A stretch of DNA of 64,000 nucleotides from Phycisphaerales bacterium (GTDB taxonomy: Bacteria > Planctomycetota > Phycisphaerae > UBA1845). Position 1 is the first letter of the stretch. Each line of letters starts with the position of its first letter. The notes beneath the pieces are model-generated. The model did not search any database, was not told the origin of the DNA, and saw only the letters and a program-made list of their open reading frames with translations. The position numbers were made by a program, and so were the translations under genes. Positions 23,815 through 32,606 of the stretch are shown here, in pieces. The stretch is taken from contig JADZBE010000036.1 of assembly GCA_020852275.1 (NCBI GenBank), forward strand, positions 1-64,000. The letters run 5' to 3'.

Positions 23815-24531
23815 ATGAATATGAACTCACCACTCGTCCAGCACCTGTCTGCGCGTGAAGGTTACGACCGCTGGGCGGAAGTCTACGACGATGAGAACAA
23901 CCCGCTGATCGCGCTGGAGGAGCGGCATCTGCCGGCGGTTCTGGGCGAGCTGCGCGGGCTGACCGTGATCGACCTGGGCTGCGGGACGGGGCGGCAATCC
24001 GCGCGGCTGGCGCGGGCGGGCGCGAGTGTTACGGCCGTCGATTTCTCAGAGGGCATGCTTGCCAGAGCGCGAGGGCGAGCGGATGCCGCGGGAATTCGGT
24101 TTCTGCTGCACGATGTGCACAGCCCGGTTCCTGCGCCAAACGGCGCGTTCGATCGCGTGGTCAGTTGCCTCGTGCTCGAGCATGTGGATCCGCTGCTGCC
24201 CTTCTTTGCCGAATGCCGGCGGCTCTGCCGGCGGGGCGGGAGCGTAGTGTTCTCCGCGATGCACCCGGCCATGCTGCTGCGCGGCATCTCCGCCCGGTTT
24301 ACCGATCCGGCGACAGGCGCGGAAGTGCGCCCGCGCAGCCTGCCGCACCAGCTCAGCGACTTTGTGATGGCCGCGATGGGCGCGGGCTTGACGCTCGACC
24401 ACATCAGCGAGCACGCAGTGGATGAAGAGCTGGCACAGCGATGTCCACGCGCCGTCAAGTACCTCGGCTGGCCGATGCTGCTGTTGATGCGGTTCACGCC
24501 CGCCGCCGCCGCCAATCAGAGCCGCGCCTGA
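23815..24531 (+). CDS. SAM-dependent methyltransferase
   Basis: 238 residues, class I (Rossmann) methyltransferase. It opens YDRWAEVYDDENNPLI, a BioC/UbiE-type start. Motif I is VIDLGCGTGRQSARLA, motif II VTAVDFSEGMLARAR, motif III/IV FDRVVSCLVLEHV, then LCRRGGSVVFSAMHP. The substrate cannot be read from sequence and no biotin or quinone gene is adjacent, so a generic call is safest. Confidence 0.88.
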   Translation: MNMNSPLVQHLSAREGYDRWAEVYDDENNPLIALEERHLPAVLGELRGLTVIDLGCGTGRQSARLARAGASVTAVDFSEGMLARARGRADAAGIRFLLHDVHSPVPAPNGAFDRVVSCLVLEHVDPLLPFFAECRRLCRRGGSVVFSAMHPAMLLRGISARFTDPATGAEVRPRSLPHQLSDFVMAAMGAGLTLDHISEHAVDEELAQRCPRAVKYLGWPMLLLMRFTPAAAANQSRA

Positions 24532-24549
24532 TCAGGGCGCGCCCGAACT

Positions 24550-24571
24550 GAGCCGCGCCCGTAGGGAAGCG
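24550..24571. repeat. Family C repeat
   Basis: GAGCCGCGCCCGTAGGGAAG-type copy between the methyltransferase and the kinase, convergent intergenic space. Confidence 0.6.
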
Positions 24572-24698
24572 AATTCTGACGCTCGGAAGCGGGAACGATC
24601 CCTCACGATCGCTGCTCGAACAAGCTGCAATTTTAGCGAGGCACGACCCGTCCCCTCCCGTCGCGGAGCGACCGGCTATCCCGCGCGTCACGGCTCTC

Positions 24699-27050
24699 TC
24701 AGTGGGTTGCCGATCCGCCGGACGAAGAGTCGCTGATCAGAAACGGACGGGCGGCCGTGCGCCGACCGCGGGCCAGACCCACCGTCACGAAGCACAGCGA
24801 GGCGAGGACGAGCGTGGGGATCATGGCATTGCGCACATTCGTGTTGCGGCGGTACTGTATGATACTCTCGGTGTGCATGGCGGCGCCGACTCCCACTGTG
24901 TGATTCACGTAGGATCGCGTTGCGGGCGGGCTGGCGATGAACGTAATCGACGTGCCGATGCCCGTCGCCGCGGCGGCGAGCAGGAAAGGCCGCAGCGTCT
25001 CGCGCCAGAATCCCAGGCGGCGGCGCGCCGTCGTCTTGCTCAGCGCGAACAGCGACCACAACACACAACCGACCAACCCTATGACGGGAACCTGCGGCGT
25101 GCTGATCCGGTGCCCCATACTGGCCATCACGACGATGTTGACGAAGGCCCCGATGAGCATGGCGAACGCCACGATACTCCAGAAGGCACGGGCGAATCCG
25201 CCGCGCAGCGCCGGCATGGGAACGGCTGACGCCGCCGCGGCATCGGGCACAGGCGCGTCGAGCGGAACGGCGAAGGGGATGCCGCATTCGCGCGGGGTTC
25301 CAGCTCCCGCCGCTTCGGGGGATCGCGGCGCGGCGCCGGAGCGAGCCGAAATGCGCTGCGCCATGGTCTCCAAGCGCGATTCAAAGCGACACGCCGCGGT
25401 GGAGAGTTGCGCGCCGATCCGCCGCGCCAACGTGGGCGCGCCGGGCGGCTGCGGCAGCGGCGGGAGCGCGTCTCGCTTGGTCGGCGGCGGCGGAGGAACC
25501 GGCACGCGCGACTGGAGCCACCAGCCCGCAGCTTGAAGGATCAGCGAGATCGACAGAGAAATGAAGCCCGATGCGAACATCGCGGCGGCTTCGCCGTTGA
25601 ACATGCCGGTGATCGGCGCGGCCACAGCAAACGTGCCAAATCCCTTTCTAAAGGCGTCCGAGAGGTTCATCGCCCCGCCGGCGCCGTAACGGAGCGTGCC
25701 CTGCCAGTCGAAGAACATCACGGCGATGAGCAGGCTGATGAGCATCGCCCCGCCGGACTGGTCCCAGCGCCCGTCGGACAGCAGCGGCGCTGCCCCGATC
25801 GCAAGGGGCGCGCCCGCGCACGTCAGGAGCACCACGCGCTTCGCCCAGACGGGATACGCGGCCGCTCCGAGCCAGCCCAGCACGCGCCGCCCGATCAGCA
25901 GCCCGCCCGAACCGGCGAAGGTCATCAGCCCCACGGAGGCGGCCAGTTCCTCGCTGCGGAATTCGGTCATGATGCCCGCGATCAGACCGGCAAGGACGCT
26001 CATGCCCACGGCCATGAAGCCGCTGAGCAACATGCGTTGAAACCGCTCACGCCGCGGGATGATTGGGGCGCCGCCCGGCGCGACACCTGGCGCGCCGGCT
26101 TCCCTTGACGCTGCGGCGGCGAGAGCGTCCGGCATGGCGTTCCACGCGCGCGGCGGAGGATTGGGCGAGGGCTGCGGGAAGCTCGATCCATCGGCGAACA
26201 CCGCCCGCGCCGCGCCGCTGAGGCTCAGCTCCGGATTGAAGCCCGCGATGGACTGCTGGACCGTCTCTTCGCTGAACACGTCCTGCAGCATTTCGTGCAC
26301 GGTCTGGTAGCGGTCCTTGGGGTCCTTGGCGAGCGCCTTGCGGATCACGTCCGCGAACGGCGCAGGCAGCGCGTCCACCTCCGGCTGCGCGGTGAGGTGC
26401 TTCATCAGCACCTCGCCCATGCTCGATCCCTCGAAGGGCACGCGGCCCAGCAGCATCTCGTACAGCATCACGCCGAGGGCGTACACGTCGATGCTCTTGC
26501 TGTACTGCCCGCTGCCGACCTCCGGCGCCATGTAGTGCACCGTGCCGACGCTGGCGGTCTGCGCGCTGTGACGCGAGACCGAAATAAACTTGCTCAGCCC
26601 GTAATCGCCGATCTTCACGTAGCTGTCGTCGAAGAAGATGTTGCCGGGCTTCAGGTCGCGGTGGACGATGCCGCGGTCGTGCAGGTACGCCAGCCCCTTG
26701 CCGATCTCGCGCAGGAAGAACGCGGCCTTCTGCACGCCCAGCCCGTTCGGCTCTGCGACCAGCAGGTCGCGAAGGGACGGACCGGAGATGTACTCCATGA
26801 TGATGAAGTATTCGCCGGCGTCGCTTTTTCGCACGTCGAAGATGGAGACGAGGTGCGGGCTTTTCAGGTTGATGCAGTGGTTGACGCCGCGCAGCTCGAC
26901 GTGCGGGTTGTCGCGCAGGTACTTGATCGCCACCTCGCGCCCGCCGTCGCTGACGGCGTAATACACCTCGCCGAACCCGCCGCGACCGACGCCGCGCTGG
27001 ATCGTGTACTGGTCAAGAACCCGGTCGCCATGCTTGAACGTGAACGCCAT
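24699..27050 (-). CDS. Membrane Ser/Thr protein kinase
   Basis: 783 residues from the ATG at 27050. The kinase domain covers about residues 12-270: glycine loop GVGRGGFGEVYY, catalytic VAIK lysine (K43), HRDLKPGNIFF, GDYG in place of DFG (the metal-binding Asp kept), and MAPEVGS. A Pro/Ala linker follows. The C-terminal half has two blocks of hydrophobic segments (FMAVGMSVLAGLIAGIM, AVMFFDWQGT and FWSIVAFAMLIGAFVNIVVM) separated by a Pro-rich loop (VPPPPPTKRD), so the kinase is anchored in the membrane by 8-10 helices. It is the last gene of a cluster with a paralogous kinase and an FHA protein. Targets unknown. Confidence 0.9.
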   Translation of the reverse strand: MAFTFKHGDRVLDQYTIQRGVGRGGFGEVYYAVSDGGREVAIKYLRDNPHVELRGVNHCINLKSPHLVSIFDVRKSDAGEYFIIMEYISGPSLRDLLVAEPNGLGVQKAAFFLREIGKGLAYLHDRGIVHRDLKPGNIFFDDSYVKIGDYGLSKFISVSRHSAQTASVGTVHYMAPEVGSGQYSKSIDVYALGVMLYEMLLGRVPFEGSSMGEVLMKHLTAQPEVDALPAPFADVIRKALAKDPKDRYQTVHEMLQDVFSEETVQQSIAGFNPELSLSGAARAVFADGSSFPQPSPNPPPRAWNAMPDALAAAASREAGAPGVAPGGAPIIPRRERFQRMLLSGFMAVGMSVLAGLIAGIMTEFRSEELAASVGLMTFAGSGGLLIGRRVLGWLGAAAYPVWAKRVVLLTCAGAPLAIGAAPLLSDGRWDQSGGAMLISLLIAVMFFDWQGTLRYGAGGAMNLSDAFRKGFGTFAVAAPITGMFNGEAAAMFASGFISLSISLILQAAGWWLQSRVPVPPPPPTKRDALPPLPQPPGAPTLARRIGAQLSTAACRFESRLETMAQRISARSGAAPRSPEAAGAGTPRECGIPFAVPLDAPVPDAAAASAVPMPALRGGFARAFWSIVAFAMLIGAFVNIVVMASMGHRISTPQVPVIGLVGCVLWSLFALSKTTARRRLGFWRETLRPFLLAAAATGIGTSITFIASPPATRSYVNHTVGVGAAMHTESIIQYRRNTNVRNAMIPTLVLASLCFVTVGLARGRRTAARPFLISDSSSGGSATH

Positions 27051-27250
27051 GTCCTTCGCACTTTCAGAGCCGTGCCCGTCAGGAAGCGAATCCCGCAATA
27101 CGGAACCGCGCGCGTAAGCAAGCGACTCTCACTGCATCCTACGCGGTAACCTCAGCCGGAAAGTTCACACGCCTCCCACGAGGTGAAGTTCGCTCCCTCA
27201 CGGTCGCGGCTCCGGCATTTGCTATTCGCTCTTCGTCGTTCGCTATTCTC
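27051..27250. repeat. Two inverted family C repeats between the kinases
   Basis: Copies at 27067-27088 (forward) and 27191-27212 (reverse), about 100 bases apart, could form a long stem in the kinase mRNA. Confidence 0.5.
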
Positions 27251-28702
27251 TTACCTCACTTGGCGCTGAACCCGCGGCGCCGGTTCGTCCGCGTAAATGT
27301 GCAACGTCCCCGCGATGCGGTCGTGCAGGGCGCGCTTGCGATCGTCAAAGCCGGCCATCACAAAGCCGAAACCAAGCAGCGGCATCGTGGCGACGCTGAC
27401 CAGCCAGGCGAAGGCGCGCCGCAGGCCGTCATTGTGGTCGAGCAGCGTTCCGTCCGCATTGATCACCCGAAGCCCGCACGCGCGCTTGCCAATCGTCTGT
27501 CCGTCCCATTTCACGAGCAGCGATACATGGTAAACAACCAGAATGGCGAGCGGGCCCAGGACATGGAGGATGCTCACCGAAATCATGAGCGGGATGATCA
27601 GCACCACCAGGTCAATGAAAGCCGCGACGCCGCGAATGAAAAACCCCGCATACCGCACGCGCCCGGCCACGACCTCCGGCGCCAGACGTTTGGCCACCGG
27701 AACGGCGGCGCACACCGGCGGAAGCGGGCCGACGACCGGTCGCGGCGCCGACCGAGGCGGTGGCGGCGGCGGCGGACCGTAGGCGCCCGCGGGAACCGCG
27801 CGAGGCGACGGCATCGGCGACGGCATCGGCGACGGGTGCACGTCCGCGGTGCCCCTTGCGGCCGCGCCCGACAGGCTCAGTTCCGGGTTGAAACCCGCGA
27901 GGCTCTCGCGCCCGCGCGCCGATCCGAAGACGGCGGCGAGCATGTCCTCCATCCCCTGGAAGCGATCCGCCGGGTTCTTCTCCAACGCCTTGCGGATGAC
28001 GTGAGCAAAAGGTTCCTGCAAACCGTCCAGCTCGGGTCGCTGTGTGAGGTGCTTCATCAGCACTTCGCCCATGCTCGATCCCTCGAACGGCAGCTTGCCC
28101 AGCAGCATCTCATACAACATGACGCCGACGGCATATATGTCGATGGCCTTGGTGTAGTGCCCGCTCCCGACTTCGGGCGCCATGTAATGCACGGTGCCGA
28201 CGCTGGACGTGTGCGCGCTGTGCCGCGAGAGCGAAATGAATTTGGAAAGCCCATAGTCGCCGATCTTCACATAGCCGTCGTCATAAAAAATGTTGCCGGG
28301 CTTCAGGTCGCGATGGACAATGCCGCGATCGTGCAGATAGCAGAGGCCCTCGCCAATGCCCTTGAGCATGAACGCGGCCTTCTGCACGCCCAGCCCCTTC
28401 GGCTCGGCCACCAGCAAGTCGCGCAGCGACGGACCGGAGATGTACTCCATGATGATGAAATACTCGCCGGCGTCGTTCTTGCGCACGTCGTACACGGAGA
28501 CCAGGTGCGGGCCTTTGAGGTTGATGCAGGCCTCGACGCCGCGCAGCTCGACCTCCGGGTTGTCACGGAGATACTTCAGCGCGACGTCTTTGCCGCCGTC
28601 GCTGACGGCGTAATACACCTCGCCGAACCCCCCGCGACCGACGCCGCGCTGGATCGTGTAGCCCTCGAGAGGGCGATCGCCATGTTTGAATGCAAAAGCC
28701 AT
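27251..28702 (-). CDS. Ser/Thr protein kinase with RDD membrane domain
   Basis: 483 residues. The first 290 are closely similar to the downstream kinase (GVGRGGFGEVYY, VALK, HRDLKPGNIFY, KIGDYGLSKF, MAPEVGS, GFNPELSLSGAA), so the two arose by tandem duplication. The C-terminus differs: after a Pro-rich linker (GPPPPPPPRSAPRP) it carries an RDD domain (YAGFFIRGVAAFIDLVVLII, WDGQTIGKRACGLRV, RRAFAWLVS, DDRKRALHDRIAGT) with three to four membrane helices, where the name-giving R and D residues are present. Swapping the tail while keeping the kinase suggests one cytosolic activity linked to two different membrane sensors or anchors. Confidence 0.9.
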   Translation of the reverse strand: MAFAFKHGDRPLEGYTIQRGVGRGGFGEVYYAVSDGGKDVALKYLRDNPEVELRGVEACINLKGPHLVSVYDVRKNDAGEYFIIMEYISGPSLRDLLVAEPKGLGVQKAAFMLKGIGEGLCYLHDRGIVHRDLKPGNIFYDDGYVKIGDYGLSKFISLSRHSAHTSSVGTVHYMAPEVGSGHYTKAIDIYAVGVMLYEMLLGKLPFEGSSMGEVLMKHLTQRPELDGLQEPFAHVIRKALEKNPADRFQGMEDMLAAVFGSARGRESLAGFNPELSLSGAAARGTADVHPSPMPSPMPSPRAVPAGAYGPPPPPPPRSAPRPVVGPLPPVCAAVPVAKRLAPEVVAGRVRYAGFFIRGVAAFIDLVVLIIPLMISVSILHVLGPLAILVVYHVSLLVKWDGQTIGKRACGLRVINADGTLLDHNDGLRRAFAWLVSVATMPLLGFGFVMAGFDDRKRALHDRIAGTLHIYADEPAPRVQRQVR

Positions 28703-28918
28703 GAAAAGCTGCTGGCTGCCGGCTGCCGGCTGTTAGCTGTTAGCTGTTAGCTACTAGCTGCTGGCCAGATTCCCTGATTACGATTACCCCGTTCCGCAAT
28801 ATCGTCCCGCATGCCGTAGGGCGGGCTATGCCCGCCTTGTTTGCAATCCCCGAATCATGCCTCAGAAGCCATGTGTCGCACGTTCCCTGATCTGCGCCCT
28901 CTGGCTGACAGCTAACAG
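28703..28918. repeat. 7-base tandem repeats flanking the gap between kinase and FHA genes
   Basis: Runs of GCTGGCT / GCCGGCT / GTTAGCT words at about 28707-28765 and the complementary orientation at about 28903-28933. The second run forms the last codons and stop of the FHA gene (IAAGC-stop). A family E hairpin lies between them at 28816-28836. Confidence 0.7.
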
Positions 28919-30556
28919 CTAGCAGCCAGCAGCGATTTTCCCCCGCCACGGCTCCACCACGAAACTCACGCCGCACATCTCCATCGGCCGGCCCAGTTCG
29001 ACCCACTGGCCTTGCGAGGCATCCGCGCCGCCGGGCTGGACCCAGAGTCGTCCGCCGCGATCCAGCAGCACGAGCGGCCGCTCCGCCAGGCGACAGCGGA
29101 TGTGCGCCGTCGAGCCGTTGCCGATCGTGGCGAAGTCCTTCAGCAGCACCACCGTCCGCACGTCGCCGGGCATCTTTGTGGTGTCGCTGAGATTCAGCAC
29201 GGCCGTGAGGCTCTTGCGGCTTGGGGTGCGGAACTCAAACTTCGCCCGCTTGCCGAGCACCACGCGGTCGCCGTCGCGCAGAAGCTGCTGGCGATATGCC
29301 CGCCCGCCGATCTCGATGTCCTTCGACGCGAAAATGAAATAGTCCTCGTCCACGCGGGCGATCTCGGCGTGCCGCTCCGCAAGGTCGCCGAAGAGCGCGA
29401 CATCCGCCGGCTGATCCGCGGCCGCGCGACCGATTCCACATCGCTCCCCGCGCACCACGAGGAAGCTGCCGCCGCCGTCCACCAGCATCAGCAGCCGCGA
29501 CGGCATGCCGTCGGACAACGACCCCGGCGACCCAAGCACGACCGTCTCGTCGAGAGAAGACGAGGCGACTCCGCTCGCACGGAACCCGGCCGCGGGAAAC
29601 GCCGCCGTCCGCGCGCCGGTCAGCACAGCCGGCGCCGGCGACATCGGCTGCCACGTCGCCCACTGCCCGAGCGGACCCGCCTTAAGCTCCAGTTCGAGGT
29701 CGTCCGCCTCTTTCAGTTGTTTCGAGACGCGATCCAGCCATTTTACGTTGGCCATCGCCGCGGACAGCGCGACGACAGTTTTGCGCGCTTCGGAGAAGGC
29801 ATGCGCCTTGACCTGGTCGCAGGCGGTGCGCGCCAGGCGCAGGAAATCCTCCAGCTCGCGCCGCCCGGGATCCTGCTGACCCAGCGTGCGCAGTGATTTC
29901 AATTCCTCGGCAGCGCGGGCGAGGCGACCCTCGTGGATCGCTCGGCGCGCCTGCTCCACGCCGGCCGCAATCAGCTCCGCCTCCACCGCCACCACCTGTG
30001 GATCATGCGCGTCGATGCGTCGCGCCGCCTCCAGACGCTCCACGGCCGGGGCGAACTGACCTTGCGCAAGCCGCTGCCTGGCCTGCTCCACGAGCACGGC
30101 CGCCTCGGCGTCGCGCTGTTCGATCACCTGTCCCAGGCGCCGCGCTTCGGGATCGTGCTCCGCGGTCCGTTCGATAGCCTGACGACCCGCCGCCAGCGAA
30201 CCGGCCTCCACGTGCCGCCGGGCTTCGTCGAGCGCGACCTGCCGCGACGCCTGGTGGACGTGCACCGCCTGTGCGACAGTCTGAATGTTCTTGCGAAGCT
30301 CCGCGATTTCCTCGCGCCGCACCCCTGCGGCATCGGCCTTGTCCAAGTCGCTCAGCGCGTCGGCAAAACGGTCGGCCCTGAAGTGCTCACGGGCACGCTC
30401 GACGAAGCGGTCCGCCAGTTGCTCCAGGACGGCCTTCCCCCGCGCTTGCGTGCGGATATCGGACGCGCCGGCAAGGCGGTATGCTTCATCCAGCTTTCCG
30501 GCCTTGAGCGAGGCTTCCGCGGCACGCAGGCGAACGAATAGTAAGCGACTGAACAT
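28919..30556 (-). CDS. FHA-domain protein with helical N-terminus
   Basis: 545 residues. The first 310 are Ala/Glu/Arg-rich repeats of helices (AGKLDEAYRLAGAS, FADALSDLDKADAAG, LAAGRQAIERTAEHDP, FAPAVERLEAARRID) resembling TPR-like helical scaffolds. The C-terminal half contains two FHA-like phosphothreonine-binding modules: GGGSFLVVRGERCGIGR, then DVALFGDLAERHAEIAR with YRQQLLRDGDRVVLG; and VVLLKDFATIGNGSTAHIRC, then RLAERPLVLLDR. It lies upstream of two kinases on the same strand and is the natural phospho-reader of that cluster. Start ATG at 30556 without a clear Shine-Dalgarno. Confidence 0.8.
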   Translation of the reverse strand: MFSRLLFVRLRAAEASLKAGKLDEAYRLAGASDIRTQARGKAVLEQLADRFVERAREHFRADRFADALSDLDKADAAGVRREEIAELRKNIQTVAQAVHVHQASRQVALDEARRHVEAGSLAAGRQAIERTAEHDPEARRLGQVIEQRDAEAAVLVEQARQRLAQGQFAPAVERLEAARRIDAHDPQVVAVEAELIAAGVEQARRAIHEGRLARAAEELKSLRTLGQQDPGRRELEDFLRLARTACDQVKAHAFSEARKTVVALSAAMANVKWLDRVSKQLKEADDLELELKAGPLGQWATWQPMSPAPAVLTGARTAAFPAAGFRASGVASSSLDETVVLGSPGSLSDGMPSRLLMLVDGGGSFLVVRGERCGIGRAAADQPADVALFGDLAERHAEIARVDEDYFIFASKDIEIGGRAYRQQLLRDGDRVVLGKRAKFEFRTPSRKSLTAVLNLSDTTKMPGDVRTVVLLKDFATIGNGSTAHIRCRLAERPLVLLDRGGRLWVQPGGADASQGQWVELGRPMEMCGVSFVVEPWRGKIAAGC

Positions 30557-30934
30557 GATCGGGTACTCTAAGGCCCGGCAATTCGAGAGTCCGAAAGCAA
30601 ATGCGCGACGTAAAGACGTAACTCCACTGGGGATTTCGACCCGCGAGGACGATTATTCGGTGGGAGAGTTTACGGTCCAGGGCGATGCGGGTCGTTCCCG
30701 CGCCGGCGGGAATCCACCGGCTCCGGGGCGCTCCCGGGGCTTTCGCCTTCGGGGGAGAGGTGGCGATTCCCCAGCTCGGAGCCTTGCCGAGGCCATGACG
30801 GCGTTGGGGCGCGACCAGCGCAACCTTTTATTTAGTTGAAGGTTAAGTGCAACGTGAACAAGTCGACATCAACGAGCCGAACTCCAACGGGCTACCCGCA
30901 TGGCTCTTGCGTTGCTCGCCGCGTTTGTTTCCGA
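30557..30934. other. Divergent intergenic region
   Basis: Between the minus-strand FHA gene and the plus-strand lipoprotein. Holds one ATTCCCGC-family hairpin (30693-30712, TTCCCGC-GCC-GGCGGGAA with an imperfect centre). No gene recognised. Confidence 0.5.
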
Positions 30935-31684
30935 ATGCCTGTTCAGTTTGCGGTTACGGCATCGCTCCTGTGCGTGATTGGCGTGCTGGGAGGATGCCGA
31001 GCGAACCCGTTCAGTTTTTCCGTGGATGTCGTGACATCCCGGCTTGCTCAGAAGGAGCTCGCCGAGTGGGAGGGGCGGCTGGTGGGGATGCCGATTGTGG
31101 AGGCGGACGAGCTGCTGGGCGAGCGGAACGACACGCTGGAGCCGCTGGACGCCGGTCCGCGCTGGATCATCTACAACTCACCCAGCAACAAGCAGGGAGA
31201 ATCCTATCTGCTGGCGCGCATCACGCCTGACAACCGCATCGGGCAGGTCGGCGTCTGGAAGCGGAACCGCGACGGCGTGTACGACATCTGGCGGGTCAAG
31301 CGGCTGCTGGAGGACTGCTTCACGCTGACCCAGGCCGAGTGCGAGCAGGAGGCGGGTCTGCCGCCGGCGGAGCGAGATTTCGTCAGCGTAAATACGCACT
31401 TCCGCGCGGTCTTCTACGAGGATTCCAGCTTCGTGACGGGCGGGGGGCAGAAGTACGTCATCCTCTGCTTCGACGACGACGACCTGTGCTTCGAGGTGCG
31501 AACGGTAGGGGCGCTGGCGGAAGGGAAGGCGCCGGCGCCTGCCGAGTCTGCGGCGAACACGACTCCCGCGCTTCCGGTCTCGTCGCTGGAGCATGCCCGG
31601 GTACCCGCAACCGGCATCCCACCTTCCTCGGCGGCGCATTTCGGCGGATCGCCGGATGCCGGCGCGGCTACGGCGGCTCGCTGA
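30935..31684 (+). CDS. Predicted lipoprotein
   Basis: 249 residues from the ATG at 30935, which places the signal peptide and lipobox (FAVTASLLCVIGVLGGC) correctly; an in-frame ATG at 30836 is too far upstream. The mature part has GPRWIIYNSPSNKQGESYL, VGVWKRNRDGVYDIWRV and FRAVFYEDSSFVTGG, likely a single beta-rich domain, then a Pro/Ala-rich tail. No family recognised. Confidence 0.7.
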   Translation: MPVQFAVTASLLCVIGVLGGCRANPFSFSVDVVTSRLAQKELAEWEGRLVGMPIVEADELLGERNDTLEPLDAGPRWIIYNSPSNKQGESYLLARITPDNRIGQVGVWKRNRDGVYDIWRVKRLLEDCFTLTQAECEQEAGLPPAERDFVSVNTHFRAVFYEDSSFVTGGGQKYVILCFDDDDLCFEVRTVGALAEGKAPAPAESAANTTPALPVSSLEHARVPATGIPPSSAAHFGGSPDAGAATAAR

Positions 31685-31743
31685 CCCATCCGCACGGCCC
31701 GGCTTGCGCTCGCCAGGGTCGACAGCCGCCGACGCCCTTGGGC

Positions 31744-31772
31744 TTCACCGGGGCCGCAGCGGCTTCTATACT
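31744..31772 (+). promoter_or_regulatory. livF promoter giving a leaderless transcript
   Basis: TTCACC (31744-31749), 17-base spacer, TATACT (31767-31772). The -10 ends eight bases before the ATG at 31781. Confidence 0.5.
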
Positions 31773-31780
31773 CCCGCCCG

Positions 31781-32512
31781 ATGTTGCTGAAGATCGAGAA
31801 CCTGCACGTCTCGTACGGGGCGATCGCGGCGCTGCGCGGCGTGAACGTCTCCGTCGCGGCCGGAACGATCGTCACGCTGATCGGCGCCAACGGCGCCGGA
31901 AAATCGACTTTGCTGCGGACGATCAGCGGGCTGCTGAGACCTCGCGGCGGCAGCATACGCTACTGTCCGGACGCGGACGGCGCCGCCGCCGGCGTCGACC
32001 TGACGCGCGTCACGCCGCACGAGACGGTGCGCCGCGGCGTCGTGCAGGTTCCAGAAGGGCGCGGCATCTTCGCCAACCTCTCGGTCGCGGACAACATTGC
32101 GCTGGGGGCATATCTTCGCCGCGACGTGGAGGGCGTCGAGCGCGACCGCGAGCACGTCCTGTCGATCTTTCCGCGCATCCGCGAGCGATACCATCAGTCG
32201 GCCGGAACGCTGTCCGGCGGTGAGCAGCAGATGCTCGCCATCGCGCGCGGGCTGATGGCTCGTCCCAGGCTCCTTCTGCTCGACGAACCGTCCCTGGGTC
32301 TGGCGCCGCGGCTCGTGCAGCAGATCTTCGAGACGATCGTGCGGATCAACCGCGAGGGCACGACCCTGCTCCTCGTCGAGCAGAACGCGCACATGGCGCT
32401 GCACGTCGCGCACTACGCGTACTGCCTGGAAACGGGTGAGATCGCGCTCGAGGGCAAGGCCGCGGAGCTCGCGCAGCGCGACGAGGTGCGGAAAGCCTAC
32501 CTCGGCGGCTGA
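31781..32512 (+). CDS. livF: ABC transporter ATP-binding protein, LivF type
   Basis: 243 residues, ATPase of a branched-chain amino-acid-type importer. Walker A is GANGAGKSTLL, the Q-loop region reads VVQVPEGRGIFANLSV as in LivF, the signature is LSGGEQQMLAIARGL, Walker B LLLLDEPSLGLAP, and the H-loop region TLLLVEQNA. No LivG, LivH, LivM or binding protein lies nearby, so it is an orphan subunit here; the ancestral operon may have been split. A -10 just before the ATG suggests leaderless expression. Confidence 0.9.
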   Translation: MLLKIENLHVSYGAIAALRGVNVSVAAGTIVTLIGANGAGKSTLLRTISGLLRPRGGSIRYCPDADGAAAGVDLTRVTPHETVRRGVVQVPEGRGIFANLSVADNIALGAYLRRDVEGVERDREHVLSIFPRIRERYHQSAGTLSGGEQQMLAIARGLMARPRLLLLDEPSLGLAPRLVQQIFETIVRINREGTTLLLVEQNAHMALHVAHYAYCLETGEIALEGKAAELAQRDEVRKAYLGG

Positions 32513-32606
32513 GAACATTCCGAAGCAACGTGCCGGGAAGCCGCCGGATGGCTGCTGCGCCGCTCTTGAAATCGCGGGGAAGATCGCCGGAAAGGATCTG
32601 TGCGTC

